The notes under the pieces: generated by a model | Database searches by the model: none | Told to the model about the DNA's origin: nothing | What the model saw: the letters and a program-made list of their open reading frames with translations, nothing else | Made by a program: the position numbers and the translations under genes | Shown here: positions 31,520 to 42,008 of the stretch, piece by piece | How positions within the stretch are numbered: the stretch's first letter is position 1 | Layout: each line of letters opens with the position of its first letter | Assembly: GCA_015490155.1 (NCBI GenBank) | Contig: WFYI01000024.1 | Span: forward strand, 1-54,744 | Source: Aquificaceae bacterium | Lineage (GTDB): Bacteria; Aquificota; Aquificia; Aquificales; Aquificaceae | Length of the DNA: 54,744 nt | Direction: 5' to 3'

Positions 31520-32479
31520 TTATACCTTCTTGAGTCTAACCCTAAAGGTCGTCCCTTCGGAGCTTTGACTCTCTACCTCTACACGCGTCCCGTGAAATCT
31601 GGCGATTTTATCCGCTATGGACAGACCGAGTCCTAAACCTTCTCCGTCCTCTCCTTTGAAGAAGGGCTGGAAGATGAAGGGTACAGTCTTCGGCTCTATT
31701 CCTTTTCCCGTATCCTTTACGCTCACCTCAACGAACCCCTCCTTAACCCGGGCGATTACACCTATATACCCACCCTGCCGGTTGTACTTAATTGAGTTAT
31801 CCAAAAGGTTACTAAAAAGTATCTTTAGCTTTTCGTAGTCTCCCTCAACCCGCAAGTCCTTGGGAATGTCCACCTGAACCTTTAGGTCTTTTTCCTTTAT
31901 TTCTCCCCACCTCTGCGATAAAACCTCATCTACAAGCTCCTCAAGATGAACCTCCGAGAACTTCTTAGCCCTTGAAAGCTCTAAAAAGGTCAGGTAATAG
32001 ATGGAGTCTATTATCTCTATCAGCTCCTTTAACCTTCCCAAGGCTCTCTCTATGAACCTTTTTCTCTTTTCATCCTCCTCCTCCCATAGGGTCTCAAGAG
32101 TAGCCTTAACGACCGCTATGGGGGTTTTAAGCTCGTGACTAACGTTGGCTAAAAACTCCTTCTGTGAAATTTCACACCTCTTTAGCTCGGTTATGTCTTG
32201 AACGTGGATTAGGTGCAACTCCCCGAGCTTCTTGCCGTATAGCCTGTACCAAATCCCCCTCTCCTCGTATTCGAGCTGAGCGCTTTCCCCGTCGAGCAAG
32301 TCGTGTATAAAGCTAATGAGTTTCATGCTCTTTATGGCTTCGTAATACCTTCTTCCTTTCCACTCTTCCTTGAGCAATCCCCTTGCAATCAGATACCCGT
32401 TTGCGAACTCTACCTCTCCCTTTTCGCTTACCAGCAGTATACCCGTATCAAGCTCTTCCAAAATTCTCAAAGCTTCCAT
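31520..32479 (-). CDS. Soluble PAS-type sensor histidine kinase, orphan
   Basis: A 319-residue kinase: N-terminal PAS-like domain (1-100: [20 protein letters not shown]), HisKA with [14 protein letters not shown] (His near 114), and HATPase with [19 protein letters not shown] and [11 protein letters not shown]. The catalytic half resembles PhoR, but there is no membrane segment, so it likely senses a cytoplasmic signal. No response regulator is adjacent; downstream genes are fabZ and a transglycosylase, and the copper operon is divergent. It could control that operon, but nothing shows this. Confidence 0.88.
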   Translation of the reverse strand: MEALRILEELDTGILLVSEKGEVEFANGYLIARGLLKEEWKGRRYYEAIKSMKLISFIHDLLDGESAQLEYEERGIWYRLYGKKLGELHLIHVQDITELKRCEISQKEFLANVSHELKTPIAVVKATLETLWEEEDEKRKRFIERALGRLKELIEIIDSIYYLTFLELSRAKKFSEVHLEELVDEVLSQRWGEIKEKDLKVQVDIPKDLRVEGDYEKLKILFSNLLDNSIKYNRQGGYIGVIARVKEGFVEVSVKDTGKGIEPKTVPFIFQPFFKGEDGEGLGLGLSIADKIARFHGTRVEVESQSSEGTTFRVRLKKV

Positions 32480-32606
32480 AGGGAATTTAAGTAAATATAT
32501 GCCCCTGAAGCCTTACGGGAGAGTAATTCTGATAAATCCACGTTAAAAGAACGAAAAATCTGTATATTGAATTAACACAGCCCTAAGCTTAGTATTACAT
32601 ACGGTT

Positions 32607-33797
32607 ATGAAAGCATTCGTGTCCTTGTTTCTCGGAGTAATGCTCCTGATACAACTGTCTCCAGGCGGACAATTAGAGGAACTCGTAAATAGGGCGTTGG
32701 AGAGCAATCCCCTCCTAAACTCCTTCAAGCACAAGAGGAATGCCTTAGAACACAGGGCGAAGTTTTCCCTATCCTTACCCAATCCGAGCGTGAGGCTGTC
32801 CCTAAACAACTTCGCTACCAACTACCCCTATCCCACAAAGAAGAATCCCATGAGCAGTGTTGGGGTTTACCTGTCCCAAAGGTACATACTACCCCAAAAG
32901 AGGATACTTCAATCAAAGGTAGAGAGCGAGAAAAAGAGCGTGGTTTCCGCAAGCGAGGAGGTTTACAAAAAGGAGCTTGTAAAGAAGCTCAAGCTCGCCT
33001 ACTACGATTACCAATTCTCCTTTGTGTATGAGGATATACTTGAGAAAATCTACTCCGAGATAGAATCTCTGCTAAAGGTCGCAAAGGACAGGTACACCTA
33101 CGGTAAGGTTCTGCTCTCAGACCTCATACTTCTGAAAACCGAACTTATAAAGGTTGAGGAGGAGAAACAGAAGGCGCTCAGGCTGAGGGAGATAGCCCTT
33201 GCAAAGATAGAATCTCTAGTGGGTGAGAAGGTGGAGCTAAAGCCAGAAAAAGGACAGCTCTTGCAGTTTCCCAAAGACTTTGAGGTTAGCCGAAACGTAA
33301 GCGTGAGAAAGCTCTTGAGAGAGCTTGAGGTCATAAAGAGGAAGATAGATAGAAAGAAGGTTGAACACCTGCCCGACATAAGCCTGTTCGGAGGGTACAT
33401 GCTAAGACCGGATTTGCCGGACATGGTGTCCGTAGGAGTGAGCGCAACCCTTCCCGTGTGGTACGAAAAGCGTGAGAAACTCCTAGTACTTGAGGAGCAG
33501 GAGAACCTGAACTCAAAGAAGGCAGAGCTTGAGAATACTAAGCTTATGGTTAAAGGAAAGTACGAGGCTCTCAAGGACACTTACATGACAGGTAGGGAAA
33601 TCCTTAAGAAGGTGGACGAGGAGATAAGCGAAAAGAGGAAAGAGCTTGAGGCTCAACTGCTCGCCCTTGAGTACGAAAAGGAAGATATAAGGGAGATACT
33701 CAGGACTTACAGAAATCTTTGGTCTTTGGAGCTTATGAGGGAAAAGTTAATCACCGAACTTAACCAGACGGTAGCAAAGGCGGAGGCACTGCAATGA
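32607..33797 (+). CDS. TolC/CusC-family outer-membrane channel
   Basis: A 396-residue outer membrane efflux protein with an N-terminal signal peptide (about 1-20), long coiled-coil helices (about 105-190 and 295-395) and GVYLSQRYILPQKRI and FGGYMLRPDLPDMVSVGVSA strands. Trimers form the exit duct of tripartite efflux. Immediately followed (4 nt overlap) by the adaptor gene, as in Cus copper/silver export. A TATTAC box 8 nt before the ATG may start a leaderless transcript. Confidence 0.88.
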   Translation: MKAFVSLFLGVMLLIQLSPGGQLEELVNRALESNPLLNSFKHKRNALEHRAKFSLSLPNPSVRLSLNNFATNYPYPTKKNPMSSVGVYLSQRYILPQKRILQSKVESEKKSVVSASEEVYKKELVKKLKLAYYDYQFSFVYEDILEKIYSEIESLLKVAKDRYTYGKVLLSDLILLKTELIKVEEEKQKALRLREIALAKIESLVGEKVELKPEKGQLLQFPKDFEVSRNVSVRKLLRELEVIKRKIDRKKVEHLPDISLFGGYMLRPDLPDMVSVGVSATLPVWYEKREKLLVLEEQENLNSKKAELENTKLMVKGKYEALKDTYMTGREILKKVDEEISEKRKELEAQLLALEYEKEDIREILRTYRNLWSLELMREKLITELNQTVAKAEALQ

Positions 33798-35200
33798 AGA
33801 AAGCACTCGGCGTAGTTGGAGCTTTGGTAGTTTTAGCAGTTATCTTAGCGGTAGGCTTCGTATTTCTAAACAGGGAAGGTTCTGACGGCGGCGCTTCTGG
33901 AGGGCAAAAAGACAAGTACGCGGGATACAACAGGATAATCACCCTAAAGAAGGGGGATATTAAGGTAGTCCTCCTCTCAAGGGGTAACGAGATTAAGTCC
34001 GGAAATAACAAGATAAAGGTGGTGATAGAACCTCCGCAGAAGATAAAGGAGTTTTACTTTTACATGCCGCCCATGCCGGGAATGGACGAGATGAGAGATG
34101 CGGCAAATCTCAAGGAGGTCGCACCGGGCGAGTACGAGGGAACTTTAAAGATAAGCATGGACGGTCCTTGGCAGATAAGGGCTGTTCTTATGGACGATAG
34201 CATGATAACAGAGAACGTTTTCGTCCCGTTGCAAAAGGGCGCGGTAGCGGAGGGGGGTGGTGGACACGGAAGCCACATATCGGTAAAGCCGGGAAAGAGG
34301 CAGCTCGTAGGCATAGTTGTAGAACCGGTATCAAAACTGGAGCTTGTTAAGACCTTCACAACCGTGGGTTTTGTGGACTATGACCTCTCAAAGATATACG
34401 ACGTAACCGTAAGGGCTGATGCCTGGATAGAGGAGACCTTCGGACGCTTTGAGGGTGAGTTCGTAAAAAAGGGAGCTCCCCTGATGAGGCTCTTAAGCCC
34501 CGAGATAGAGATAGCGAGGCAGGAGTTGGAGCTTGCTAAAAAGAAGGGGGACGGAGAGCTTATCAGGAAGGCTAAGGAAAAGTTAGACTACCTTCAAAAC
34601 AGGGACGTGGTAAGGTCTCCGGTGAGCGGTGTAATTCTCAAGAAGAAGGTTTACGAGGGAGGTTTCGTAAAGGAAGGAATGACCGCTTACAGGATAGCGG
34701 ACATATCCCGCGTGTGGATAATAGCGGAGGTTCCCCTAAAGGAAGCGGTTTACGCTAGCAAGGGAACGCCGGTGTTTATAACTCCCGAGGACAATCCCGA
34801 CGAGATAATTGAGGGAGAAGTGGATTACATATTCCCCGAGGCGGATAGAATGGCAAGAACAATAAAAGTAAGGGTATCCGTTAAGAACAAGGGAATAACG
34901 CTGAAACCCAACTCCCTCGTTAGCGTAGAGTTTGAAAGGGAGCTGGGCGAAGCGGTAGCTGTTCCCGAGACGGCCGTTGTAGATACGGGCAAGAGGCAGG
35001 TCGTCTTCGTGGAGGTTGAAGAGGGCATGTTCATGCCCAAGCAGGTCAAACTGGGCAGGAAAGCGGAAGGATACTACCAAGTTTTACACGGACTGAAAGA
35101 GGGCGATAGGGTCGTGGTAAGGGGAACCTTCCTCCTTGACTCTGAGGCACAAATACGGGGCTTGTACGGAGCAGGTGGCGGGGCAGGACACCACCATTAG
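33794..35200 (+). CDS. CusB-like membrane fusion protein with N-terminal YtkA/FixH-like domain
   Basis: A 468-residue adaptor. After a membrane anchor (8-26), residues about 55-150 form an immunoglobulin-like domain (VVIEPPQKIKEFYFYMPPMP and EGTLKISMDGPWQIRAV) resembling YtkA/FixH. The rest is HlyD/CusB: a hairpin (about 225-275), lipoyl-type VRSPVSGVILKKKVYEGGFV, beta-barrel and membrane-proximal domains. Met-rich MPPMPGMDEM, GGGGHGSH and the terminal HHH suit Cu(I)/Ag(I). No RND pump (CusA) follows; the partner must lie elsewhere. Confidence 0.87.
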   Translation: MKKALGVVGALVVLAVILAVGFVFLNREGSDGGASGGQKDKYAGYNRIITLKKGDIKVVLLSRGNEIKSGNNKIKVVIEPPQKIKEFYFYMPPMPGMDEMRDAANLKEVAPGEYEGTLKISMDGPWQIRAVLMDDSMITENVFVPLQKGAVAEGGGGHGSHISVKPGKRQLVGIVVEPVSKLELVKTFTTVGFVDYDLSKIYDVTVRADAWIEETFGRFEGEFVKKGAPLMRLLSPEIEIARQELELAKKKGDGELIRKAKEKLDYLQNRDVVRSPVSGVILKKKVYEGGFVKEGMTAYRIADISRVWIIAEVPLKEAVYASKGTPVFITPEDNPDEIIEGEVDYIFPEADRMARTIKVRVSVKNKGITLKPNSLVSVEFERELGEAVAVPETAVVDTGKRQVVFVEVEEGMFMPKQVKLGRKAEGYYQVLHGLKEGDRVVVRGTFLLDSEAQIRGLYGAGGGAGHHH

Positions 35201-35212
35201 AAGGAGGACGAC

Positions 35213-36820
35213 ATGGACAGAAGAGAGTTTTTGAGGAGAGCAATCCTCTCCGGTGTAGTCCTGTCCCCTATGGGCTACCTTTTGAGTTCCTGCGGTGGAG
35301 GAGGCGGTTCCGGCGCGGATTCGGGCGTTATGCCGGGCATGCCAAACAACCCTGACACTCCCCCTCCCGCCACGGGTTCGGGGAAAAATCCTTTGCTCGT
35401 CCCTTCGGAAGACGGTCTTTTGGGATTTTTCTCACCGGACGCACCCTTTACCTTTACCACAAAGACCATAGAACACCAGATACCGGGTGTAGGTGGAAGC
35501 ACCACCTTGATGGTTTATGAGGTAAACCAAAACGGAAAAACATACATAAATCCTATCCTCAGGGTAAGGAAGGGAAGCAGATTTCAAACCACACTCAGGA
35601 ACGAGCTGAACGAGGAGACGGTAATCCACTGGCACGGCTTTAGGGTGGACTTTAACAACGACGGGCATCCCTTCTTTGCAGTTGGCAAAGGAGAGGAGCT
35701 GAACTACGACTTCACCGTAATAGACCGCTCGGGGTCTTACTGGTACCATCCCCACCCCCACGGCAGAACCGGGTATCAGGCTTACTTTGGTCTTGCGAGT
35801 ATGTTCATAATAGAGGACGAAGATGAAGATATCCTCAGAAACGCATTAGACCTGAGCTTAGGGGTTACGGACATACCCCTCATACTTCAGGATAAAACCT
35901 TCAACTCAGATGGCTCACTTTTTTACCAGCAGAGGTTAATGGGATTTTACGGCAACACTCCCGTGGTTAACTTAACACCCAACCCTTACCTTGAGGTATC
36001 GCCGCGCATATACAGGTTCAGACTTCTGAACGGCGCTAACGCAAGGTTGTTCAGGCTCTCCATCAGGAACGGAAGCTCGGTGGTTCCCTTCTACCTTATA
36101 GGTGTGGAGGGCGGACTTCTCAGCTCACCGATTCAAGTTAACGAGATACTACTATCTCCCGGAGAGCGGGCGGACATACTGGTGGACTTCCGCAACTTTA
36201 CCGATGGAAGCATTCTAAGGCTCTACAACTCCTCTCACGGCTTGGGCAACATGGGAATGGGCATGGGAGGTATGGGAGCGGACTCGGACGATTCCGAGTT
36301 TGAGGTTTTGGAGTTCAGGGTAAAGGGTTCTTCGAGTTACGACAGGTCTATTCCCTCCACGCTTTCGGTCGTTAACTCTATACCTACATCGGGCGTGTTT
36401 ACCCGCATATTCCCGCTGGGCATTGCCCAGATGAGGTTCAATATAGACGGGAAGGTGTGGGACAGCTCAAACCCCTTGAGGGATTACGGATACAACTTTA
36501 ACAACAACACCGTAGAGGTCTGGGAGTTTGTGAACAACACGGGTATGTACCACCCGATGCACATTCACGGTTATCAGTTTCAGGTTATAGAAAGAAGCAA
36601 CAGCCCCCAAGGTATAAGGAACCTTGCAATAGATAACAAAGGGCTTATGGCCACGGACTACGGTTGGAAAGATACAGTTTTAGTCGCCCCTTCCGAACGG
36701 GTAAAGGTAGCGGTGGATTTTACCCACAGCTTTAATTACGAGCAGGTTTACCTGCTACACTGCCACATACTCGAACACCACGACCTCGGAATGATGGTTA
36801 ATTTTAGAGTTAAAGCCTGA
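35213..36820 (+). CDS. mcoA: Tat-exported multicopper oxidase, McoA/CopA-like
   Basis: A 535-residue oxidase with a Tat-type signal (RREFLRR followed by a hydrophobic stretch). All four copper-ligand motifs are intact: VIHWHGF, WYHPHPHG, MYHPMHIHG and LLHCHILEHHDLGMM (T1 Cys near 516, axial Met). A Met-rich loop GNMGMGMGGMGADS (about 345-358) lies near the T1 site, as in cuprous oxidases CueO and the described Aquifex McoA. Probable role: oxidising toxic Cu(I) in the periplasm with oxygen. The leader AAGGAGGACGAC provides the ribosome site. Confidence 0.93.
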   Translation: MDRREFLRRAILSGVVLSPMGYLLSSCGGGGGSGADSGVMPGMPNNPDTPPPATGSGKNPLLVPSEDGLLGFFSPDAPFTFTTKTIEHQIPGVGGSTTLMVYEVNQNGKTYINPILRVRKGSRFQTTLRNELNEETVIHWHGFRVDFNNDGHPFFAVGKGEELNYDFTVIDRSGSYWYHPHPHGRTGYQAYFGLASMFIIEDEDEDILRNALDLSLGVTDIPLILQDKTFNSDGSLFYQQRLMGFYGNTPVVNLTPNPYLEVSPRIYRFRLLNGANARLFRLSIRNGSSVVPFYLIGVEGGLLSSPIQVNEILLSPGERADILVDFRNFTDGSILRLYNSSHGLGNMGMGMGGMGADSDDSEFEVLEFRVKGSSSYDRSIPSTLSVVNSIPTSGVFTRIFPLGIAQMRFNIDGKVWDSSNPLRDYGYNFNNNTVEVWEFVNNTGMYHPMHIHGYQFQVIERSNSPQGIRNLAIDNKGLMATDYGWKDTVLVAPSERVKVAVDFTHSFNYEQVYLLHCHILEHHDLGMMVNFRVKA

Positions 36821-36835
36821 AGGAGGTGTGTAACT

Positions 36836-37213
36836 ATGTTCAAGTTAGCTTTACTTAGCTTAGCCTTAGCCGGGGTTGCTACGGCTTCGGAGGTAAAGAT
36901 AACAGCTATATACAACCCCAACTGCGGTTGCTGTCATAAATACTTCCAACTGCTCGAGAGCAAAGGCTACAAGATAGAGAGAAAGACCGTATCCCAAAAC
37001 CAGCTCTACGAAGCTAAAAATAAGCTCGGAGTCCCCGTTGATAAGCGCTCTTGCCACACCATGGTAGTTAACGGCAAGTTCATAGAGGGCCACGTCCCCA
37101 TAGAAGGTATAGAGAAGCTTTTAGAGAGTAAAAACGCCAAAGGCGTCTTCTCTCCCCACGGAACCCTGAGCGGTTGGGGAAGGGAAGAAAGCACTTATGA
37201 ATTAATTAGATAA
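36836..37213 (+). CDS. DUF411 metal-binding protein
   Basis: A 125-residue secreted protein: signal peptide (1-18) and DUF411 core with YNPNCGCCHKYFQLLESKGY (C30, C32, C33), VPVDKRSCHTMVVNGKFIEG and HVPIEGIEKLL. The four cysteines and histidines suit copper binding; family members are repeatedly found in copper and cation resistance operons. Role here is probably periplasmic copper sequestration or delivery. A GGAGGTG site precedes the start. Confidence 0.9.
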   Translation: MFKLALLSLALAGVATASEVKITAIYNPNCGCCHKYFQLLESKGYKIERKTVSQNQLYEAKNKLGVPVDKRSCHTMVVNGKFIEGHVPIEGIEKLLESKNAKGVFSPHGTLSGWGREESTYELIR

Positions 37214-37224
37214 GGAGGTGTACC

Positions 37225-37680
37225 ATGAGAAAACTTTTACTGGCAGGAGCTTTGGCAGGCTTGTTTGCAGGGGGAGTTGGACTTTCCCAAGATAGCTCAC
37301 AACACAAACACCCAGACACACAGAAACAAAGCCACCAACAGCCACAAGGCATGAATATGCACGGTATGGGTGGTATGCACATGATGGGAATGATGGACGG
37401 AGGCATGATGGGCAGAGGCATGATGGGCAGAGGCATGAACATGGGAATGGACATGTCCATGGTGCCTATGATGAGAATGATGATGCAGGACCCGGAACTC
37501 AGGAAAATTATCATGGAACACAAAAAGCAGTGCAGACAGGAACTCATGAAGAAGCTTGCCGCAAACCCCAAGGCAGTTGAGAAGATGCTCATGATGATGG
37601 CTCACAACAAAGAAGCGGTTAAGGAGGTTCTCAAGAAAAACCCGCAGCTTAAGAAACAGTTAGAGGAAATGCTCAAGTAA
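37225..37680 (+). CDS. Secreted Met/His-rich protein, probable copper binder
   Basis: A 151-residue protein with signal peptide (1-21), a His/Gln-rich stretch (about 25-42: HKHPDTQKQSHQQPQ), a striking Met/Gly block (about 43-90: HGMGGMHMMGMMDGGMMG repeats) and a charged helical tail (about 92-151). Methionine-rich motifs bind Cu(I) in CusF, CopC and PcoE-type proteins. There is no clear fold assignment. The tail is related to the small protein encoded just downstream. TAAGGAGG precedes the ATG. Confidence 0.8.
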   Translation: MRKLLLAGALAGLFAGGVGLSQDSSQHKHPDTQKQSHQQPQGMNMHGMGGMHMMGMMDGGMMGRGMMGRGMNMGMDMSMVPMMRMMMQDPELRKIIMEHKKQCRQELMKKLAANPKAVEKMLMMMAHNKEAVKEVLKKNPQLKKQLEEMLK

Positions 37681-37693
37681 GGAGGTGGTCAGC

Positions 37694-37882
37694 ATGATGG
37701 GGCAGAACCCTTCAGAAAATATGATGGATAAGATGTTCACGGTAATGTCCGCAGAGCCAGAAACGAGAAAGTTCATGGCTCAAAGGATACTTAGAATGAT
37801 AACGGAACATCCTCAGGAGTTCAAAACTATTCTTAACGAAAATCCTGAACTAAGGAAAAGGTTAGAGGAGCTAATAAAATGA
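37694..37882 (+). CDS. Small helical protein, paralogue of the preceding gene's C-terminus
   Basis: A 62-residue protein from ATG 37694; the in-frame GTG at 37685 overlaps its own AAGGAGG and is rejected. It has no signal peptide. Its end (HPQEFKTILNENPELRKRLE) aligns with the end of the upstream protein (NKEAVKEVLKKNPQLKKQLE), and PETRKFMAQRIL recalls DPELRKIIMEHK. It looks like a partial tandem duplication without the Met-rich export part, so it may act in the cytoplasm or bind its paralogue. Overlaps the next gene by 4 nt. Confidence 0.72.
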   Translation: MMGQNPSENMMDKMFTVMSAEPETRKFMAQRILRMITEHPQEFKTILNENPELRKRLEELIK

Positions 37883-38454
37883 AGCTTCTCCTCCTTGTCG
37901 TTTCCGCCTCCCTCCTCTTTTTTTCAGTGATGGGCTATGCCCATAAAGGGGAGGTTCACGACGGGGCGGATTCAGACGAAAAAACCTCAGAGGTAGTGGA
38001 AGTCAAAGATATAACCTACCCGTCCATAGTGAAACTCCACCCTCCGGTGGTTCACTTTGCAATAGCGACTCCTCTTTTAGCACTTCTGGTAAGCGGTTAT
38101 TACCATCTAAGAAGAAAAAACCCGGACATGTTGGAGTTTGCATTCATCTTCATAGCCTCCTCCTCGGTCGTGGCGGCTGCGGTAAGCGGCTACATAGCCC
38201 ACGAGAGCATGGAAGACCTACCCATAAAAAGGGAAGCTCTGGAACTGCTACACACCCACGAGAGTGTGGGTATATACCTCGCACTTCTGTTCTCGGTGAT
38301 ATTTCTTTTAAGGGCTTTATACGTTCTAAAGCCCCTTCGGGGCTTGAAAATTTTATATATCACGCTCCTCCTCATAGGTGTTCTGGGAATCTTCTATCAG
38401 GGCAACATGGGAGGAAGCATAGTTTACGACTACGGCATAGGAACTAACAGGTAA
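37879..38454 (+). CDS. DUF2231 membrane protein
   Basis: A 191-residue protein with an N-terminal signal or helix (1-20), a short His-containing segment, then four membrane helices. SIVKLHPPVVHFAIATPLLA near residue 50 and the terminal GGSIVYDYGIG are the DUF2231 hallmarks, with histidines (LHPPVVH, HTHES) suited to metal or haem. The family occurs with cytochromes and metal resistance genes; the biochemical role is unknown. Confidence 0.85.
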   Translation: MKLLLLVVSASLLFFSVMGYAHKGEVHDGADSDEKTSEVVEVKDITYPSIVKLHPPVVHFAIATPLLALLVSGYYHLRRKNPDMLEFAFIFIASSSVVAAAVSGYIAHESMEDLPIKREALELLHTHESVGIYLALLFSVIFLLRALYVLKPLRGLKILYITLLLIGVLGIFYQGNMGGSIVYDYGIGTNR

Positions 38455-38466
38455 AGGAGGTAGAAA

Positions 38467-38934
38467 ATGAGAAAACTTTTAATCGGGTTTGCAATTGCAA
38501 CCTCGGTGGTCTCCTTCGCACAACCCGTTGACCCACCTAAGGGAACCAAGTGCGTTGTATGTACCATGGACGTGAACATGGCTCCCAACCTAACCTCTCA
38601 GGCTAAGCTCAAGGACGGCAAGTACGTTTACGCCGAGTCTCCCAAACACATTATTGAGTACTACCTGAAGAACAAAGACAAGGTAAAGGAGATATGGGTA
38701 AAGGACTACAAAAGCGGCAAGTGGATAAACGGCATGAGGGCTTACTATGTACCCATAGAGGGAGGACCCATGGGGACTGACTTAGCCGCCTTCAAGAGCA
38801 AAACCAGGGCTAAGAAGTTTGCCAAAGGTGGTAAGTTTTACTCCTTCAAAGAGGTGGACGAGGAGCTAATCAAACACCTAAACATGGGGCATAAAGACAA
38901 ACACGGGCATGGAAACATGCACATGAAGCACTGA
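38467..38934 (+). CDS. NosL-like copper protein
   Basis: A 155-residue secreted protein with signal peptide (1-18), the NosL-type CxxCxM motif KCVVCTMDV (C29, C32, M34), a NosL core (YAESPKHIIEYYL, YYVPIEGGPMGTDLAAFKS) and a His/Met-rich tail (NMGHKDKHGHGNMHMKH). NosL proteins bind Cu(I) and aid assembly of nitrous oxide reductase; no nosZ is here, so copper delivery or storage is the safer view. Typical NosL is a lipoprotein; I see no lipobox. Last gene of the copper operon. Confidence 0.85.
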   Translation: MRKLLIGFAIATSVVSFAQPVDPPKGTKCVVCTMDVNMAPNLTSQAKLKDGKYVYAESPKHIIEYYLKNKDKVKEIWVKDYKSGKWINGMRAYYVPIEGGPMGTDLAAFKSKTRAKKFAKGGKFYSFKEVDEELIKHLNMGHKDKHGHGNMHMKH

Positions 38935-38949
38935 AACGACCCCATTACC

Positions 38950-38969
38950 GAGCCTGCACTGGCAGGCTC
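38950..38969 (+). terminator. Hairpin after the copper operon
   Basis: GAGCCTGC-ACTG-GCAGGCTC, an 8-bp perfect stem with a 4-nt loop, 15 nt after nosL. The following bases are only mildly T-rich (CCTATCCTTAT), so it may act as a stabiliser as much as a terminator. The remaining 130 nt up to metG contain only a 12-nt palindrome (39049-39060) and the metG -10 box. Confidence 0.55.
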
Positions 38970-39082
38970 CCTATCCTTATCTCGTGTCTCGTGCGGTTAT
39001 ACCCTTAGCTCCTCCTCCGCTTAGTGAGAAATACGGCAAAACCCTTTAATATAGCTATATAGAAAGCTAAACTCGGGCTTAG

Positions 39083-40585
<1,503 letters not shown>

Positions 40586-40592
40586 AAAAGAT

Positions 40593-40598
40593 TATATT
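40593..40598 (+). promoter_or_regulatory. -10 box, leaderless purF
   Basis: TATATT ends 9 nt before the purF ATG in the 22-nt metG-purF gap; no Shine-Dalgarno sequence is present. Confidence 0.35.
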
Positions 40599-40607
40599 TA
40601 TTGTGTA

Positions 40608-42008
40608 ATGTGTGGAATTGCAGGCGTTTACAACTCTGATATAGCTCCACAGCTCGTTTACCTTCAGATTTACTCACTCCAGCACAGGGGGCAGGAAAGT
40701 GCGGGAATATCCTCCTCCGACGGCTCTGATATACATACCGTTAAAGGTGCCGGAAAGGTTCTCGAGGGAATATCAAAAGATAGTATAGAAAACCTGAAAG
40801 GTAGGAATGCCATAGGTCATGTGAGGTACTCAACTGCCGGAGACGCCGGTGGTGCGAATGCTCAGCCCATAGTTAGAAATACACCCCTCGGTAAGATTGC
40901 TATAGTTCACAACGGGAACTTAACAAACTACAGGCTGGTTAGGGAAAGTTTGGAAAGCAAAGGTTATAAGTTTCTCAACACTTCGGATACTGAGCTGTTT
41001 CTGGTTCTGCTTGAAACCGAAAATAAGTTCGTACCCGAAGGGTTGTATATACATCCGGAAGATAAAGAGTTCCTCCCCCACCTTCTCTACGCTCTGAGGG
41101 AAGTGAAGGGAGCCTACAGCGTACTTATGCTTTACGAGGACAAGCTAATCGCCTTTCGAGACGCCCTCGGATTTAGACCCCTCCTTATGGGTAAAAAGGG
41201 TAAAACTTACTTTTTCGCTTCCGAGAGCTGTGCCTTTGACATAGTTGAGGCTGACATACTCAAGGAGGTCAAGCCCGGTGAGATAGTTGTCGTAGACGCT
41301 AAGGGTATAAGGAACTACTTCCCCTTTAAAAAGGGTAGAGAAGCCCGGTGTATCTTTGAGTTCGTCTATTTCGCCAGACCCGATAGCTTCATATTTGAAA
41401 ACTGGGTTTACGATGTCAGGAAGGAACTGGGCAGACAGCTTGCAAGGGAGGAGGTCGTGGAGGCCGATTTGGTCTCTCCCGTTCCCGATTCGGGTGTGGT
41501 TCCCGCTTTGGGCTACGCTGAGGAGTCCGGTATTCCCTTTGAGATGGGGCTTATAAGGAACCACTACGTAGGTAGGAGCTTTATAGAGCCTACACAGGAG
41601 TTGAGAAATATAAGGGTTCTCATGAAGTTAAGCCCTAACAGGTCTGTTATTAAGGGTAAGAGAGTGGTGATTATAGACGACTCCCTCGTGAGGGGAACTA
41701 CTTCAAAGAGAATAGTCCAGATGCTAAAGCGTGCAGGGGCAAAGGAGGTACACCTGCGTATAGCCTCACCTCCGGTCGTGGGTCCTTGTTATTACGGCAT
41801 AGATACGCCCACAAAGGAGGAGCTTATAGCCAACAGGATGAGCTTGGAGGAGATAAGGAGGTATATAGGAGCTGACTCGCTCAGGTACTTATCCCTTGAG
41901 GGTCTTCGTTCTGTGGTTGGTGGGGGAGACTCGTACTGTGACGCGTGCTTTAGCAACAAATACCCCGTAGAGGTAGAGGATTTAAAACTGATTACTCCTC
42001 GTACCTGA
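40608..42008 (+). CDS. purF: Amidophosphoribosyltransferase
   Basis: A 466-residue enzyme for the first committed purine step. Cys2 in MCGIAGVYN is the glutaminase nucleophile after Met removal; the PRPP loop is VVIIDDSLVRGTTSKRIVQM. Cysteines placed as in the Bacillus-type Fe-S enzyme are retained (CIFEFVYFARPD, GPCYYGID, and CDAC at 444-447), so a structural 4Fe-4S cluster is expected. No propeptide is present. Its last 17 nt overlap fliF tail-to-tail. Confidence 0.95.
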   Translation: MCGIAGVYNSDIAPQLVYLQIYSLQHRGQESAGISSSDGSDIHTVKGAGKVLEGISKDSIENLKGRNAIGHVRYSTAGDAGGANAQPIVRNTPLGKIAIVHNGNLTNYRLVRESLESKGYKFLNTSDTELFLVLLETENKFVPEGLYIHPEDKEFLPHLLYALREVKGAYSVLMLYEDKLIAFRDALGFRPLLMGKKGKTYFFASESCAFDIVEADILKEVKPGEIVVVDAKGIRNYFPFKKGREARCIFEFVYFARPDSFIFENWVYDVRKELGRQLAREEVVEADLVSPVPDSGVVPALGYAEESGIPFEMGLIRNHYVGRSFIEPTQELRNIRVLMKLSPNRSVIKGKRVVIIDDSLVRGTTSKRIVQMLKRAGAKEVHLRIASPPVVGPCYYGIDTPTKEELIANRMSLEEIRRYIGADSLRYLSLEGLRSVVGGGDSYCDACFSNKYPVEVEDLKLITPRT

